From the NCBI RefSeq assembly GCF_000300975.2, contig NZ_AEEC02000008.1:118509-182508 (forward strand): a stretch of DNA of 64,000 nt, in the 5' to 3' direction. The stretch comes from Herbaspirillum frisingense GSF30. GTDB lineage: Bacteria; Pseudomonadota; Gammaproteobacteria; Burkholderiales; Burkholderiaceae_D. This document shows positions 1 to 7,956 of this stretch, piece by piece (within the stretch, counting starts at the first letter, position 1; the number at the start of each line of letters is the position of its first letter). The notes under the pieces were generated by a model that saw only the letters and a list, made by a program, of their open reading frames with translations, did no database searches and was not told the DNA's origin. The translations under genes and the position numbers were made by a program.

Positions 1-600
1 CATCTTCTGCAGCGCGGCGGCAACCGTGGTGCCGGTGGCGAACATCTGCACATGCCCGGCCAGGAAGGCCGACAGCGTGGCATTGTTGTCCTCGAAGCGC
101 TTGACCACCGCGCCCGGCGCCAGCTGTTCCAGCTCCTGGTCCTGCATCGAGCCACGGGTCACCGAGATAGTCTTGCCGTTGAGTTCGGCGAAGCTGGTGG
201 CCTTGACCTTCTTGGTGCCGAACACCGCATCGAAGAACGGCGCATAGGCCAGGCTGAAGTCCACCACCTTGGCGCGTTCGGCGGTCTTGCCCAGCGACGA
301 GATGGTGATGTCGGCCTTGTTGGTCTGCAGGTAGGCGATGCGGTTGGGCGCGGTCACCGGAACCAGTTCGACCTTCACGCCGAGTTTCTTGCCGATCAGT
401 TGCGCCATGTCGATGTCGTAGCCACGCGGGGTCATGTCACTGCCCACCGAGCCGTAGGGCGGGTAGTCGGTCGGCACGGCCACGCGGATGGACTTGCGCG
501 CCATGATGGTGCTGTAGAGGTCGTCGGCCAGCACGGGCGAGCTGGCCACGGCCAGGCCAGCCGCAAGAGTCAGCATGGCAAGTAGGGAGCGGCGTTTCAT
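1..600 (-). CDS. ABC transporter periplasmic amino-acid-binding protein, family 3 (partial)
   Basis: This is the N-terminal part of a family 3 solute-binding protein; the 3' end lies outside the window. The ATG at 600-598 begins a basic N-terminus (MKRRSLLAML) followed by a hydrophobic Ala/Leu stretch ending near ALA-DD, a normal Sec signal peptide. The mature part reads like the polar amino-acid family: an early VAVPTDYPPYG segment, then PRGYDIDMAQLIGKKLG and ADITISSLGKTAERAKVVDFS, which correspond to the ligand-binding lobe. It would deliver an amino acid or opine-like ligand to an inner-membrane permease whose genes are probably off the left edge. The RpiR regulator upstream is in the same orientation and may control it (inference). 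The substrate cannot be read from the sequence. Confidence 0.85.
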   Translation of the reverse strand, partial: MKRRSLLAMLTLAAGLAVASSPVLADDLYSTIMARKSIRVAVPTDYPPYGSVGSDMTPRGYDIDMAQLIGKKLGVKVELVPVTAPNRIAYLQTNKADITISSLGKTAERAKVVDFSLAYAPFFDAVFGTKKVKATSFAELNGKTISVTRGSMQDQELEQLAPGAVVKRFEDNNATLSAFLAGHVQMFATGTTVAAALQKM

Positions 601-751
601 GGAAAACCTTTCTGGAGCCAAGCTCCGTCGATACGCAGTAAGAAAGTTCGAGAACCTGGGGCGAGCCCCTGCCGCCTTCTGGCGTGCTTGTTGTCCGTCG
701 CATGTCTCGGGCATGCGCCGCTCCGGTAATGCTTTTTGCGCTGCTGCCTCT

Positions 752-1693
752 TCAGGTGCGGCGTCGTCTGTTGCGGGTGGGCGCAGCCGCGCGCGGTTCC
801 AGCGCGGGAGCTTCCTCGCCCTGGCTGCCCCACCATTCGCCCACGCCCCAGAGTTTTCTCTCGGTGTCGGCGATCTGTGACTTGATGTTGATCTTTGCGG
901 TGGCGGCCATGAGCGCCGCCAGGATTTCTGCCACCAGAAAGGCCGGCAGCAAGGTATCGAAGAACGACGCGCCCTTGTTGGGCACGATGATGGCTTCGCT
1001 GGCCATGCGCGCCATGGGCGAGCTGGCGCTGTCGGTGATGACCACCAGCCGCACGCCGGCCTTCTGCAGATGGGTGGCGATCGACATGGCCCGGCGCGAA
1101 TGCGGCGCCATGCTGCAGATCAGCGCCACGTCGCGCGAGGAGGGCTGGTGCATCAGCTTCATGATGCCGCTCTCGCCGGCGCCATCCACCAGCGTGACAT
1201 TGCGCGCAAAGAATTCACACACATGGGCAAACTGGAAGGCCACCGGGAAGGAACCGCGCAGGCCCAGGCAAAAGATGTCACGTGCCGCCGACAGCAGCTT
1301 GGCCGCGCGCATGATGGCCGGCATGGTGGATCCGCTGGCGAAGGAGCGTATCTGCGCCTCGGCGGTCTGCACCAGGTCCATGGCCAGGGCTTCCTCGCCG
1401 ATGCGCTGGTGCAACTCCACCAGGCCCTGGGCGCGTGAACCGAATTCGCTGCCATGGCTGCGCAGGCTGGCCTTGAACACTTCGCGTACGGCGTCGTAGC
1501 CGGACAGCCCGAGCGCCTTGGCAAAGCGCGTCATGGTGGACGGTGGCAGCTCGATCAGGCGCGCCTGTTCGCGCATGGACAGCACCGCCACCTCATGCGG
1601 GTGATCCAGCACGAAGGCAGCCACCTCCCGCACCTGGCGCGGCAGGCGGTCGAAGCGTTCCTTGATGAGGGCGGTCAGCGCAGCTTGGTTCAC
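752..1693 (-). CDS. MurR/RpiR family transcriptional regulator
   Basis: This is a sugar-isomerase-type transcription regulator. The N-terminal RpiR helix-turn-helix is visible in the segment running from the ALTALIKERFDRLP region through LPPSTMTRFAKALGLSGYD. The C-terminal SIS domain has the phosphosugar-binding core (IFCLGLRGSFPVAFQ, then VALICSMAPHSRRAM, where SIS proteins have a Ser/Thr-rich loop). There is no in-frame ATG at the expected place; I chose the GTG at 1693 because it starts exactly where family proteins begin. A longer ATG start at 1804 would add about 37 unconserved residues. No clear ribosome-binding site supports either. SIS-domain regulators usually sense a phosphosugar or amino-sugar intermediate. 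It lies upstream of, and codirectional with, the partial binding-protein gene. Confidence 0.82.
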   Translation of the reverse strand: MNQAALTALIKERFDRLPRQVREVAAFVLDHPHEVAVLSMREQARLIELPPSTMTRFAKALGLSGYDAVREVFKASLRSHGSEFGSRAQGLVELHQRIGEEALAMDLVQTAEAQIRSFASGSTMPAIMRAAKLLSAARDIFCLGLRGSFPVAFQFAHVCEFFARNVTLVDGAGESGIMKLMHQPSSRDVALICSMAPHSRRAMSIATHLQKAGVRLVVITDSASSPMARMASEAIIVPNKGASFFDTLLPAFLVAEILAALMAATAKINIKSQIADTERKLWGVGEWWGSQGEEAPALEPRAAAPTRNRRRRT

Positions 1694-1749
1694 GATGCAG
1701 GGCAAGGGGCGGAAGATAGCCCTGCATGAGCAACATGTGTGCCAATTGC

Positions 1750-1859
1750 CGATGCAAACGATACAAATGAACCATTTGCGTCCGCGCTTGGCCTGCATCA
1801 GCAAGGGCCTGCCACCGGGCTTGCCCCGTCCCGGCGACGACCGGGGCGATACAAACGAA
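1750..1859. repeat. Repeated CGATRCAAAYGA motif upstream of the RpiR gene
   Basis: Three copies of CGATRCAAAYGA lie in the 310-base gap between the rpiR-like gene and the next gene: 1750-1761, 1759-1770 (overlapping the first) and 1847-1858. The second copy also forms the palindrome CAAATG-AAC-CATTTG at 1764-1778. This arrangement is typical of an operator for a dimeric regulator, and the copies sit 57-166 bases upstream of the GTG start, so autoregulation is plausible. The rest of the gap (1860-2004) shows nothing recognisable. Confidence 0.4.
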
Positions 1860-2004
1860 ACAGAAATCGGCCCTTGCTGTATCGACCGCCTCTCCCGCGC
1901 CGTGGGGATGGCGCGGCACCCGGACCGTGTCAGCCGCGGCGCAGCGCCCCGTCATGGGACATCACGCCCCACGCCGACGCAAAGCCGTGGGCGATGCTGC
2001 TCCC

Positions 2005-2904
2005 TCAGCTCGACAGATGGGCGGCGGAGCGGATGTGCAATTCGCGCAGCAGGGAGAGGAACAGTTCAGCGCGGTGCGTGGAAGGACGGTGCGGGTCGGT
2101 CACGGCGCAGATGGGATGGACGAAGGTGGGACTGGCGCGGCGCGCGCGCAGGGCATAACGCTTGCCGATCAGTTGCGCGTAATGCGTGGGCAGCAGGCCG
2201 ACATAGTCACCGCTGGCCACCAGCAGGGCGATGGCTTCCAGGCCACCGGCCTCCGGCCCGCGCTCGTATCCATCGCCGGCCAGCACCTGATCGACATAGG
2301 GATGGGGTCGGTAGACCAGGGGCCAGACCGCCTTGCGCGGCTCGCCGCCCTCCTTGCGCACGGCGCCATAGAGGCGATGGCTCTCGACGAACAGCGGCAG
2401 GTAATCGAATTCATCATCGCCCGGATAACGGCCGCGAATGGCGATATCGACCCGTTGCTCGCGCAGCGCCTGGTTCAGTTCGGGAAAGGTCATCACCTCG
2501 ATACGCGGCTGTACCTGGGGCGCGCGCCGCTTGAGCGCGGCGATGGCCTGCGGCAATTTGCAATCGGGATGACTCAGGGCATGCTCCACCACCCCCAGCG
2601 CCAGCGGCCCGGACAGCACACCATGCACGGCATCGATCTCGGGGCGGATGCGCTCCAGCGAACGCAGGGCGGTGGTGGCCAGCTTGAGCGCCACCTCGCC
2701 CTCGGGCGTGAGCCGGAAGCCGGCCGGCCCCCGCTCGCACAGGCGCACGCCCAGGCGTTCCTCCACCTCGCGCACATGGCGGCTGATGGAGGCCTTGGAC
2801 ATCAGCAGCACCCGCTCGGCGGCGGCGAAACCACCGGCCTCGGCGACGTTGCAGAAGACCCGCAGCGAGCGCAGGTCGCGCTCATCGAAATCCAGCCTGA
2901 TCAT
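2005..2904 (-). CDS. LysR-family transcriptional regulator
   Basis: This is a LysR-type regulator of about 299 residues. The N-terminal winged HTH runs through LRSLRVFCNVAEAGGF and SKASISRHVREVEERLG, followed by the linker helix and a substrate-binding-fold effector domain. I chose the ATG at 2904 because AGGAG lies six bases upstream on the minus strand; an upstream ATG at 2925 has no such site. The gene is divergent from the ureohydrolase-Rid pair, the standard layout for a LysR protein that controls its neighbour. The recognition helix starts SKASISRHVRE rather than the common TQSAVSRQI, which is within normal variation. The co-inducer is unknown but is probably related to the guanidino or amidino substrate of the neighbouring hydrolase (inference). 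Confidence 0.85.
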   Translation of the reverse strand: MIRLDFDERDLRSLRVFCNVAEAGGFAAAERVLLMSKASISRHVREVEERLGVRLCERGPAGFRLTPEGEVALKLATTALRSLERIRPEIDAVHGVLSGPLALGVVEHALSHPDCKLPQAIAALKRRAPQVQPRIEVMTFPELNQALREQRVDIAIRGRYPGDDEFDYLPLFVESHRLYGAVRKEGGEPRKAVWPLVYRPHPYVDQVLAGDGYERGPEAGGLEAIALLVASGDYVGLLPTHYAQLIGKRYALRARRASPTFVHPICAVTDPHRPSTHRAELFLSLLRELHIRSAAHLSS

Positions 2905-2952
2905 GACGCTCCTGTCTGCATGCACCGTTGCGGTGAAATTGCAAAGTCTCGA

Positions 2953-2985
2953 AAAATGAAACTATACCTCTAAAAGAATCATTTT
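2953..2985. promoter_or_regulatory. Inverted repeat in the LysR/ureohydrolase divergent promoter
   Basis: AAAATGA (2953-2959) and TCATTTT (2979-2985) form a perfect 7-bp inverted repeat with a 19-base AT-rich spacer. It lies in the 185-base divergent region, the AT-richest part of this neighbourhood. A LysR binding site or overlapping promoters is the natural reading, but the T-N11-A core is not clear-cut. Confidence 0.35.
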
Positions 2986-3089
2986 CTATGATCACCGCGA
3001 CTCGCTACAGTGAATGCATGCACAGCGGCCCATCGCTGCCTCATCGATGCATGCAGGCCCGCTGCATTTCTTTTATCAGGAAACCATCC

Positions 3090-4049
3090 ATGGACAATCT
3101 CACCGCACCGCGCACCGGCCACAAGACCCTGCTGTATTCGGAGCTGGTCACCGACCTCACCGACTTCAAGGCCGACATCGCGGTCCTGGGGGTCCCCTTC
3201 GGCGCCGCCTACGGCCCGCGCCAGTACAGCAACGACCAGACCAATGCGCCGCAGGCCCTGCGCGACCTGAGCGACCGCATGGTGCGCCATCCCAGCCACT
3301 ATGACTTCGATATCGATGGTCCGCTGCTGCAGGAGCGCGAGGATATTCGCTTCGTCGACTGCGGCGATGTCCTGCCCGACCTGGCCCAGCCGGAGCTGCA
3401 CAAGCAGCGCGCCGAAAGCGCGGTGCGCCAGATCCTGCGCGGCGGCGCCCTGCCCATCGTGCTGGGTGGCGACCATGGCATCACCAATCCGGTGCTGCGC
3501 GGCTTCGATGAAGTCGGGCCGATCACGCTGGTTCACATCGATGCCCACCTCGACTGGCGCGACGAGGTCAACGGCGTGCGCGATGGCCTGTCCAGCGTGA
3601 TCCGCCGTGCCTCGGAACTGCCCTACGTCAAGCACATCGTGCAGATCGGCCTGCGCGCCCAGGGCAGCGGGCGGCCGGCCGACTATCGCGCCGCCAAGGA
3701 ATGGGGTGCCGACCTGATCAGCGCCTATGAATTGCACGACATCGGCATGGATGCGGTGCTGGCGCGCATTCCCGATGGCGGTAACTACTATCTGACCATC
3801 GATGCCGATGGCCTGGACTGCGCCATCATGCCGGCCGTCGATGGCCCCGCGCCGGGCGGCGTCACCTTCCTGCAGGCGCGCAAGCTGATCCACGGCCTGG
3901 TGCGCAAGGGCCGCGTGGTGGGCATGGACATCGTGGAAATCCAGCCGGCCAAGGACAATGCCAGCAAGATCAGTGGCGTCACCGCCGGCCGCCTGATCGT
4001 CAATCTCATCGGCGCCACCATCCGCGCCGGTTATTTCGACAAGAAGTAA
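3090..4049 (+). CDS. Ureohydrolase (agmatinase / guanidino-acid hydrolase family)
   Basis: This is a 319-residue member of the arginase/agmatinase/formiminoglutamase fold, hydrolysing a guanidino or formimino group in the cytoplasm with a binuclear metal centre. Metal ligands are recognisable: H129 in GGDHG, D151-x-H153-x-D155 in HIDAHLDWRDE, and D238/D240 in TIDADGLD. The last motif normally reads SxDxDxxDPxxxP; here the DP step is DC and the S is T, so this is a divergent branch rather than a textbook agmatinase. The start at 3090 follows an AGGAAA site; a longer in-frame start at 2988 would run into the promoter. A Rid-family gene follows 43 bases later and a LysR gene is divergent. The exact substrate (agmatine, guanidinobutyrate, guanidine or other) cannot be assigned. 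Confidence 0.85.
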   Translation: MDNLTAPRTGHKTLLYSELVTDLTDFKADIAVLGVPFGAAYGPRQYSNDQTNAPQALRDLSDRMVRHPSHYDFDIDGPLLQEREDIRFVDCGDVLPDLAQPELHKQRAESAVRQILRGGALPIVLGGDHGITNPVLRGFDEVGPITLVHIDAHLDWRDEVNGVRDGLSSVIRRASELPYVKHIVQIGLRAQGSGRPADYRAAKEWGADLISAYELHDIGMDAVLARIPDGGNYYLTIDADGLDCAIMPAVDGPAPGGVTFLQARKLIHGLVRKGRVVGMDIVEIQPAKDNASKISGVTAGRLIVNLIGATIRAGYFDKK

Positions 4050-4092
4050 GAAGCCCCGCTCACTATCCCAACCACCCATTTCCGGAACCGAC

Positions 4093-4506
4093 ATGGCCCA
4101 TACCCGCATCCGCAAGTTCAACACCCGCGAAACCTATCCCGAACAGAAGCTGGACAATGACCTCTGCCAGGCCGTAGTGGCCCGCGGCACCATGGTCTTC
4201 CTGCGGGGACAGATCGGCCAGGACCTCGATACCTCCGAGAGCGTCTGCATCGGCGACGTCAAGGGACAGACCGAACAGGCCATGAAGAACATCGACATGC
4301 TGCTCAAGGAAGCCGGCAGCCAGCTGGACCATATCTGCAAGCTCACCATCTATATCTCCGACCCGCGTTTCCGCGAGGATGTCTATACGGTGGTGGGCAA
4401 ATGGCTCAAGGGCGTCTATCCGGTCTCGACGGGGATCGTGGTGACCGCCTTCGCCCGTCCGGAATACCTGGTCGAGGTGGATGCCACGGCGGTGATTCCC
4501 GACTAG
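4093..4506 (+). CDS. Rid-family (YjgF/YER057c) protein
   Basis: This is a 137-residue protein with the chorismate-mutase-like RidA fold. Family signatures are the FLRGQIGQDLDT strand, the EQAMKNIDMLLKEAGSQLDHICKLTIYISD helix-strand and the C-terminal VEVDATAVIPD strand. RidA hydrolyses reactive 2-aminoacrylate and related imines using an arginine close after a FP/YP turn. Aligning YPVSTGIVVTAFARPEY with that region puts Ser112 at the arginine position, so this looks like one of the Rid subfamilies without the catalytic Arg, and imine deaminase activity should not be assumed. It is downstream of the ureohydrolase in the same operon, before a strong terminator. A role in handling a product of that hydrolase is inference. 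Confidence 0.85.
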   Translation: MAHTRIRKFNTRETYPEQKLDNDLCQAVVARGTMVFLRGQIGQDLDTSESVCIGDVKGQTEQAMKNIDMLLKEAGSQLDHICKLTIYISDPRFREDVYTVVGKWLKGVYPVSTGIVVTAFARPEYLVEVDATAVIPD

Positions 4507-4572
4507 ATCAGACCTTTATGCAGTGACCGCCAGGTGCGGCACTGGAACTCTTCCGGTAAGTAGCAGTACTTG

Positions 4573-4600
4573 GGCCGCATCGATGATGCGGCCTTTTTTT
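4573..4600 (+). terminator. Rho-independent terminator of the ureohydrolase-Rid operon
   Basis: GGCCGCATC (4573-4581) pairs perfectly with GATGCGGCC (4585-4593) across a GAT loop and is followed by seven T residues. It sits 67 bases after the rid stop codon. Confidence 0.92.
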
Positions 4601-4711
4601 GGTGCGGCGCGGTGGAATTGGGCGTAGCGGGAAGCGGGAGGCAGGAGGCAGGCGGTGCGGGCAGCAAAGTCCCGCTCCGTAACCGGCGACCAGGGGCCGC
4701 CGGCGGGAGGA

Positions 4712-4861
4712 TCAGCGGGAAGAGTTGTCGCGCGACATTGTCGACAAACCCGAATACAGGCTGCAGCTGTGCGGCGCGCCACGATGGGAACCGGTGTCCA
4801 GTTCGCTGGAATCGTTCAGGTAATCGACCAGCTTGCGATAGAGCTTTGCGAAGTAGTGCAT
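4712..4861 (-). CDS. Possible 49-residue small protein
   Basis: An ATG at 4861 on the minus strand is preceded by a very good ribosome-binding site (AAAGGGGG, about seven bases away) and opens a 49-codon frame beginning MHYFAKLYRKLVDYLNDSS. The first 17 residues form a basic, amphipathic-looking helix; the remainder is Ser/Gly/His-rich and low in hydrophobic residues. I do not recognise the family. It lies alone in a 588-base gap (4507-5094) between a terminator and the 3' end of a LysR gene, with an AT-rich stretch upstream (the inverted repeat TATAAA-TTG-TTTATA at 4989-5003) that could hold its promoter. The main support is the ribosome-binding site. It could be spurious. Confidence 0.4.
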   Translation of the reverse strand: MHYFAKLYRKLVDYLNDSSELDTGSHRGAPHSCSLYSGLSTMSRDNSSR

Positions 4862-5094
4862 GACTTACCCCCTTTCAATGTGCCTCTGTTGGCTGTCTGT
4901 TGGCGGATGGTGTCAGTGCTTGACGAACCACCCATGCCGGCTTTACCACCCCACCCACATCACCCGCTTCACGGCCCGGCACGAACCGTATAAATTGTTT
5001 ATATGATTTATTCTATTTGCATGCGGCGGCCGCGTCTATCAGGAATTCTCTGACATTGGCTTCCTGTTGCAGGTAATCATCACTTCCGGCGCGC

Positions 5095-5958
5095 CTACAT
5101 CCCGGCCGCATGCCCCTGCAGCCAGTCGCGAAACGCCGTCATGGCCGTCCCCTGTGGCCGGGATTTGAGGCGGGTGAGCCAGTAGGCACCGGTGACGATG
5201 CCGGTCTCGAAAGGGCAGACCAGCCGCCCCTGGCGCAGCTCCCGTTCGAACATCAGTACCGGCAGCAAGGCCACACCGGCCTGCTGGGCGGCCGCTTCGG
5301 CCAGCGCCAGCGAGGAGTCGAACACGAAGCCGCGCAAGGGCGGGCAAGGTGCGCCGGCGGCGGAGAACCACTGGTTCCACTCGTCGCTGCGGTAGGAACG
5401 CAGCAGGGTCTGGCTCGCCAGGTCGGCAGGGCTGCGTAATTGAGCGGCCAGGGCAGGTGCGCACATCGGCGCCAGCGGCGCCTCGAACAGACGTTCAGCC
5501 TCGGTGCCATGCCATGCACCATCGCCAAAGCGGATCGCATAATCGAGACCCTCGCCGGCCAGATCGACCCGGTTGTTGTTGGTCAGCAGGCGCAGGTCGA
5601 CGAAGGGATGGTTCTGCTGGAATTCCCGCAGGCGCGGCATCAGCCAGCCCACGGCAAAGGTGCCGACCACACCCACGGTGAGCACTTCTCGGCGACGGCC
5701 ATGTTCGAACTGGCCCAGCACGTCGGCAATGCGTCCGAAGGACTGGGCCACCACCGGCAACAGCGCCAGGCCCTCGTCGGTCAGTGCCAGGCCACGCGGC
5801 AGGCGCCGGAACAGGGCCACGCCGAGCCGCTGTTCGAGGTTCTTGACCTGCATGCTCACGGCGGTCTGGGTCACGCTCAATTGCTCGGCGGCGCGGGTGA
5901 AGGACAGGTGGCGGGCCGACATCTCGAAGGCACGCAAGGCATTCAACGGCAAATACAT
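5095..5958 (-). CDS. LysR-family regulator, AmpR/PenR-like
   Basis: This is a LysR regulator of about 287 residues with the N-terminus typical of the AmpR/GcvA group: YLPLNALRAFEMSARHLSFTRAAEQL, then VTQTAVSMQVKNLEQRLGVALFRR. The ATG at 5958 is preferred because GGAG precedes it by about seven bases and because AmpR proteins start close to the YLPLN motif; an ATG at 5973 is also in frame. It is divergent from a class A beta-lactamase gene, the classical ampR-ampC / penR-penA layout, so it probably controls that gene in response to cell-wall muropeptides (established for AmpR, inferred here). The effector domain contains PFVDLRLLTNNNRVDLAGEGLDYAIRFGDG, as in this group. Confidence 0.87.
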   Translation of the reverse strand: MYLPLNALRAFEMSARHLSFTRAAEQLSVTQTAVSMQVKNLEQRLGVALFRRLPRGLALTDEGLALLPVVAQSFGRIADVLGQFEHGRRREVLTVGVVGTFAVGWLMPRLREFQQNHPFVDLRLLTNNNRVDLAGEGLDYAIRFGDGAWHGTEAERLFEAPLAPMCAPALAAQLRSPADLASQTLLRSYRSDEWNQWFSAAGAPCPPLRGFVFDSSLALAEAAAQQAGVALLPVLMFERELRQGRLVCPFETGIVTGAYWLTRLKSRPQGTAMTAFRDWLQGHAAGM

Positions 5959-5992
5959 GGAGTCTCCAGGCATCAGATTTTCTTGGGTCTAC

Positions 5993-6016
5993 GGCCAATT
6001 ATCATGAATTGTGGCC
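5993..6016. promoter_or_regulatory. Candidate AmpR-type operator between regulator and beta-lactamase
   Basis: GGCCAATT-ATCATG-AATTGTGGCC at 5993-6016 is an imperfect palindrome whose inner arms CAATT and AATTG match perfectly. It lies 35 bases from the regulator start and 67 bases from the beta-lactamase start, where LysR proteins bind to control both genes. Confidence 0.5.
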
Positions 6017-6082
6017 ATCGCCGCCACTGCCTATGATCTGGCCTGTCGCAAATCCGCAATCAACAAATTACTAGGAGAAAAC

Positions 6083-6982
6083 ATGTCCGGAAGACGCAAC
6101 TTCCTGGCCCTCACGGCCCTGGCGGCCGGTGGCCTGATCAGCCGTAGCTGGGCTGGCGACGTACAAGGCGCAAGTAAAACTATGGACTCGTCCAGTATCG
6201 TTCAGAAACTGGCGCGGCTGGAAGCCGATATCGGCGGCCGCCTGGGCGTATCGCTGGTGGATACCGTCCATGGCCGGCAGTGGGGTTATCGCGCCGACGA
6301 GCGCTTCCCCATGTGCAGTACCTTCAAGTTCCTGGCGGCGGCAGCGGTGCTGCGCCGGGTCGATGAAGGCCGGGAGCGCCTGGCAAGGCGCATCGTCTAT
6401 CGCAAGCAGGACCTGGTCCCCTACTCGCCCACCACCGGCAAGCACACTGGCGGCGCCGGCCTTTCCATGGCGCAGTTGTGCGAGGCGGCCATCACGCTGT
6501 CCGACAATACCGCCGCCAACCTGATGCTGGCCAGCATGGGCGGCCCGGCCGGACTGACCGGTTTCGTGCGGACGCAGGGCGACGAGCTCACGCGCCTGGA
6601 TCGCAACGAACCCACGCTCAACGAAGCCATCCCGGGCGACCCGCGTGACACCACCACCCCGGCCGCCATGACCGCCGACCTGCGCCAGGTGGTGCTGGGC
6701 AATGCCCTGGCACCAGCCTCGCGCGAACAGATCACGCAGTGGCTGCTGGCCAACCAGACCGGCGACAAGCGCGTGCGCGCCGGCCTGCCGGCGGGCTGGA
6801 AGGTGGGAGACAAGACCGGGACGGGTGACCGCGGTACGGCCAACGACGTGGGCGTGGTGTGGACGCCGCAGGGTGCGCCGCTGCTGTTTGCGGTCTACCT
6901 CACCGAGAACACGGCCGAAGCGGCCCGGCGCGACGCCGTGCATGCCGAAGTCGGTCGCCTGATTGCGCAGGTGATGGGCTGA
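6083..6982 (+). CDS. bla: Class A beta-lactamase
   Basis: This 299-residue serine beta-lactamase hydrolyses the beta-lactam ring in the periplasm. All class A motifs are present: S79-T-F-K82 (standard Ser70/Lys73), S140-D-N142 (SDN loop), E176 within RNEPTLNEA (Glu166) and K244-T-G246. Cys78 precedes the active serine, as in several environmental class A enzymes, but there is no second cysteine at the 238 position, so no carbapenemase-type disulfide. The N-terminus GRRNFLALTALAAGG fits a twin-arginine signal (R-R-x-F-L). The ATG at 6083 has AGGAG six to ten bases upstream. Divergent from the AmpR-like gene, so probably inducible. The substrate spectrum cannot be judged. Confidence 0.95.
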   Translation: MSGRRNFLALTALAAGGLISRSWAGDVQGASKTMDSSSIVQKLARLEADIGGRLGVSLVDTVHGRQWGYRADERFPMCSTFKFLAAAAVLRRVDEGRERLARRIVYRKQDLVPYSPTTGKHTGGAGLSMAQLCEAAITLSDNTAANLMLASMGGPAGLTGFVRTQGDELTRLDRNEPTLNEAIPGDPRDTTTPAAMTADLRQVVLGNALAPASREQITQWLLANQTGDKRVRAGLPAGWKVGDKTGTGDRGTANDVGVVWTPQGAPLLFAVYLTENTAEAARRDAVHAEVGRLIAQVMG

Positions 6983-7027
6983 GCGCGTGCGTGCTCAGTT
7001 GAGGCTCGGTGGAGGCTGGGTGGAGGC

Positions 7028-7771
7028 TCAGTTGGCAAACTGCAGCGACACCGGCCCCACGCCTTCCAGCGCGGCTTCCACCAGCAGACCACCGCGCGCC
7101 AGTTGCAGGCCGGTACAGGAGCCGGTGGTGATGATCTGCCCCCGGCGCCAGGGCTGGCCGCGCTGGGCGCAATGCTGCGCCAGCCAGCCCAGCATGGGCC
7201 ACAGGTCGGCCGGGTTGCCGCCGGTGGTGCGGGTGATGGGCTGGCCATCGATGACCAGGCTGGCCTCCACAGTGCGCAATGACAATTGCGGCGGCAGCGG
7301 CTGGGGCTGACCGGTCACCAGCGCGCCATGGCTCTGCAGATCGGCCATGCCGGCCCAGGGATTGCCGCAGGGCGGATGTCCCAGGCGCGTCTCCACCACT
7401 TCGATGGCCGGCAGGATGGCGTCGAAGACGGTGCGCAGTTCGGCCTCCTCGGGCTGTTGCGTGCCGGGATCGAAATCACGCCCCACCCGCAAGGCCAGTT
7501 CCACTTCCAGTCCGCGCATGCGCCACTGCGGCCCGGCCAGTCGGGCGCCCGAGGGCAGGATGCCGGACTGAGGCAGAGGCGCGCAGCCGGGCGTGCTGCC
7601 ATCGCCCTTGCTGCCCACCTTCCACCCGCCCACCGGCCCCAGCCGGCGCAGTTGCGCATCCTGCACCGCGTAGGCGGTCTCGGCGTCGCCCACCGCCAGC
7701 CGGCGCCAGTCCAGGGCCAGGCCGCTGTGGCGGGCGTCGAGCAGAAGTTGGGTGGCGGCGTCGATGTGCAT
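7028..7771 (-). CDS. 2-keto-4-pentenoate hydratase / FAH-family protein
   Basis: This 247-residue protein belongs to the fumarylacetoacetate-hydrolase superfamily, MhpD/hydratase-decarboxylase branch. The segment MRGLEVELALRVGRDF carries the E-x-E metal-binding pair; GGWKVGSKGD near residue 48 and the C-terminal GQIITTGSCTGLQLARGG are also typical, the latter being the G-x-I-x-T-G-S-x-T-G motif. Such enzymes add water to 2-oxopent-4-enoate-type intermediates, usually in aromatic meta-cleavage pathways. No other meta-cleavage gene is adjacent: the next upstream gene is a divergent MerR regulator. The pathway is therefore unknown, and a promiscuous 2-oxo acid hydratase or decarboxylase is possible. 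The ATG at 7771 has a GGAG site about nine bases upstream. Confidence 0.8.
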   Translation of the reverse strand: MHIDAATQLLLDARHSGLALDWRRLAVGDAETAYAVQDAQLRRLGPVGGWKVGSKGDGSTPGCAPLPQSGILPSGARLAGPQWRMRGLEVELALRVGRDFDPGTQQPEEAELRTVFDAILPAIEVVETRLGHPPCGNPWAGMADLQSHGALVTGQPQPLPPQLSLRTVEASLVIDGQPITRTTGGNPADLWPMLGWLAQHCAQRGQPWRRGQIITTGSCTGLQLARGGLLVEAALEGVGPVSLQFAN

Positions 7772-7918
7772 GGGTAAGGCTCCGGCAATGAGATGGCATG
7801 GGCAGCGCGCATTGTACTGTCAGGGGCGCCATCGACCAAAGTCCAGCTTCGACCAAGCGATGAAATCGGCCCCGTCGGCACGCTGTCCCGGACCCGCCGA
7901 TAATGAAGAGAATCACGC

Positions 7919-7949
7919 TTGACTTCGAGCGCACTCCAACTTCTAGACT
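7919..7949 (+). promoter_or_regulatory. MerR-type promoter with 19-bp spacer
   Basis: TTGACT (7919-7924) and TAGACT (7944-7949) are separated by exactly 19 bases containing a partial dyad (ACTTCGAG...CTCCAACTTC). Overlong 19-bp spacers are the hallmark of promoters activated by MerR-family proteins through DNA distortion. The merR-like start codon is eight bases downstream of the -10 hexamer, so transcription would begin at or next to the ATG. Confidence 0.72.
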
Positions 7950-7956
7950 GGCTGCC

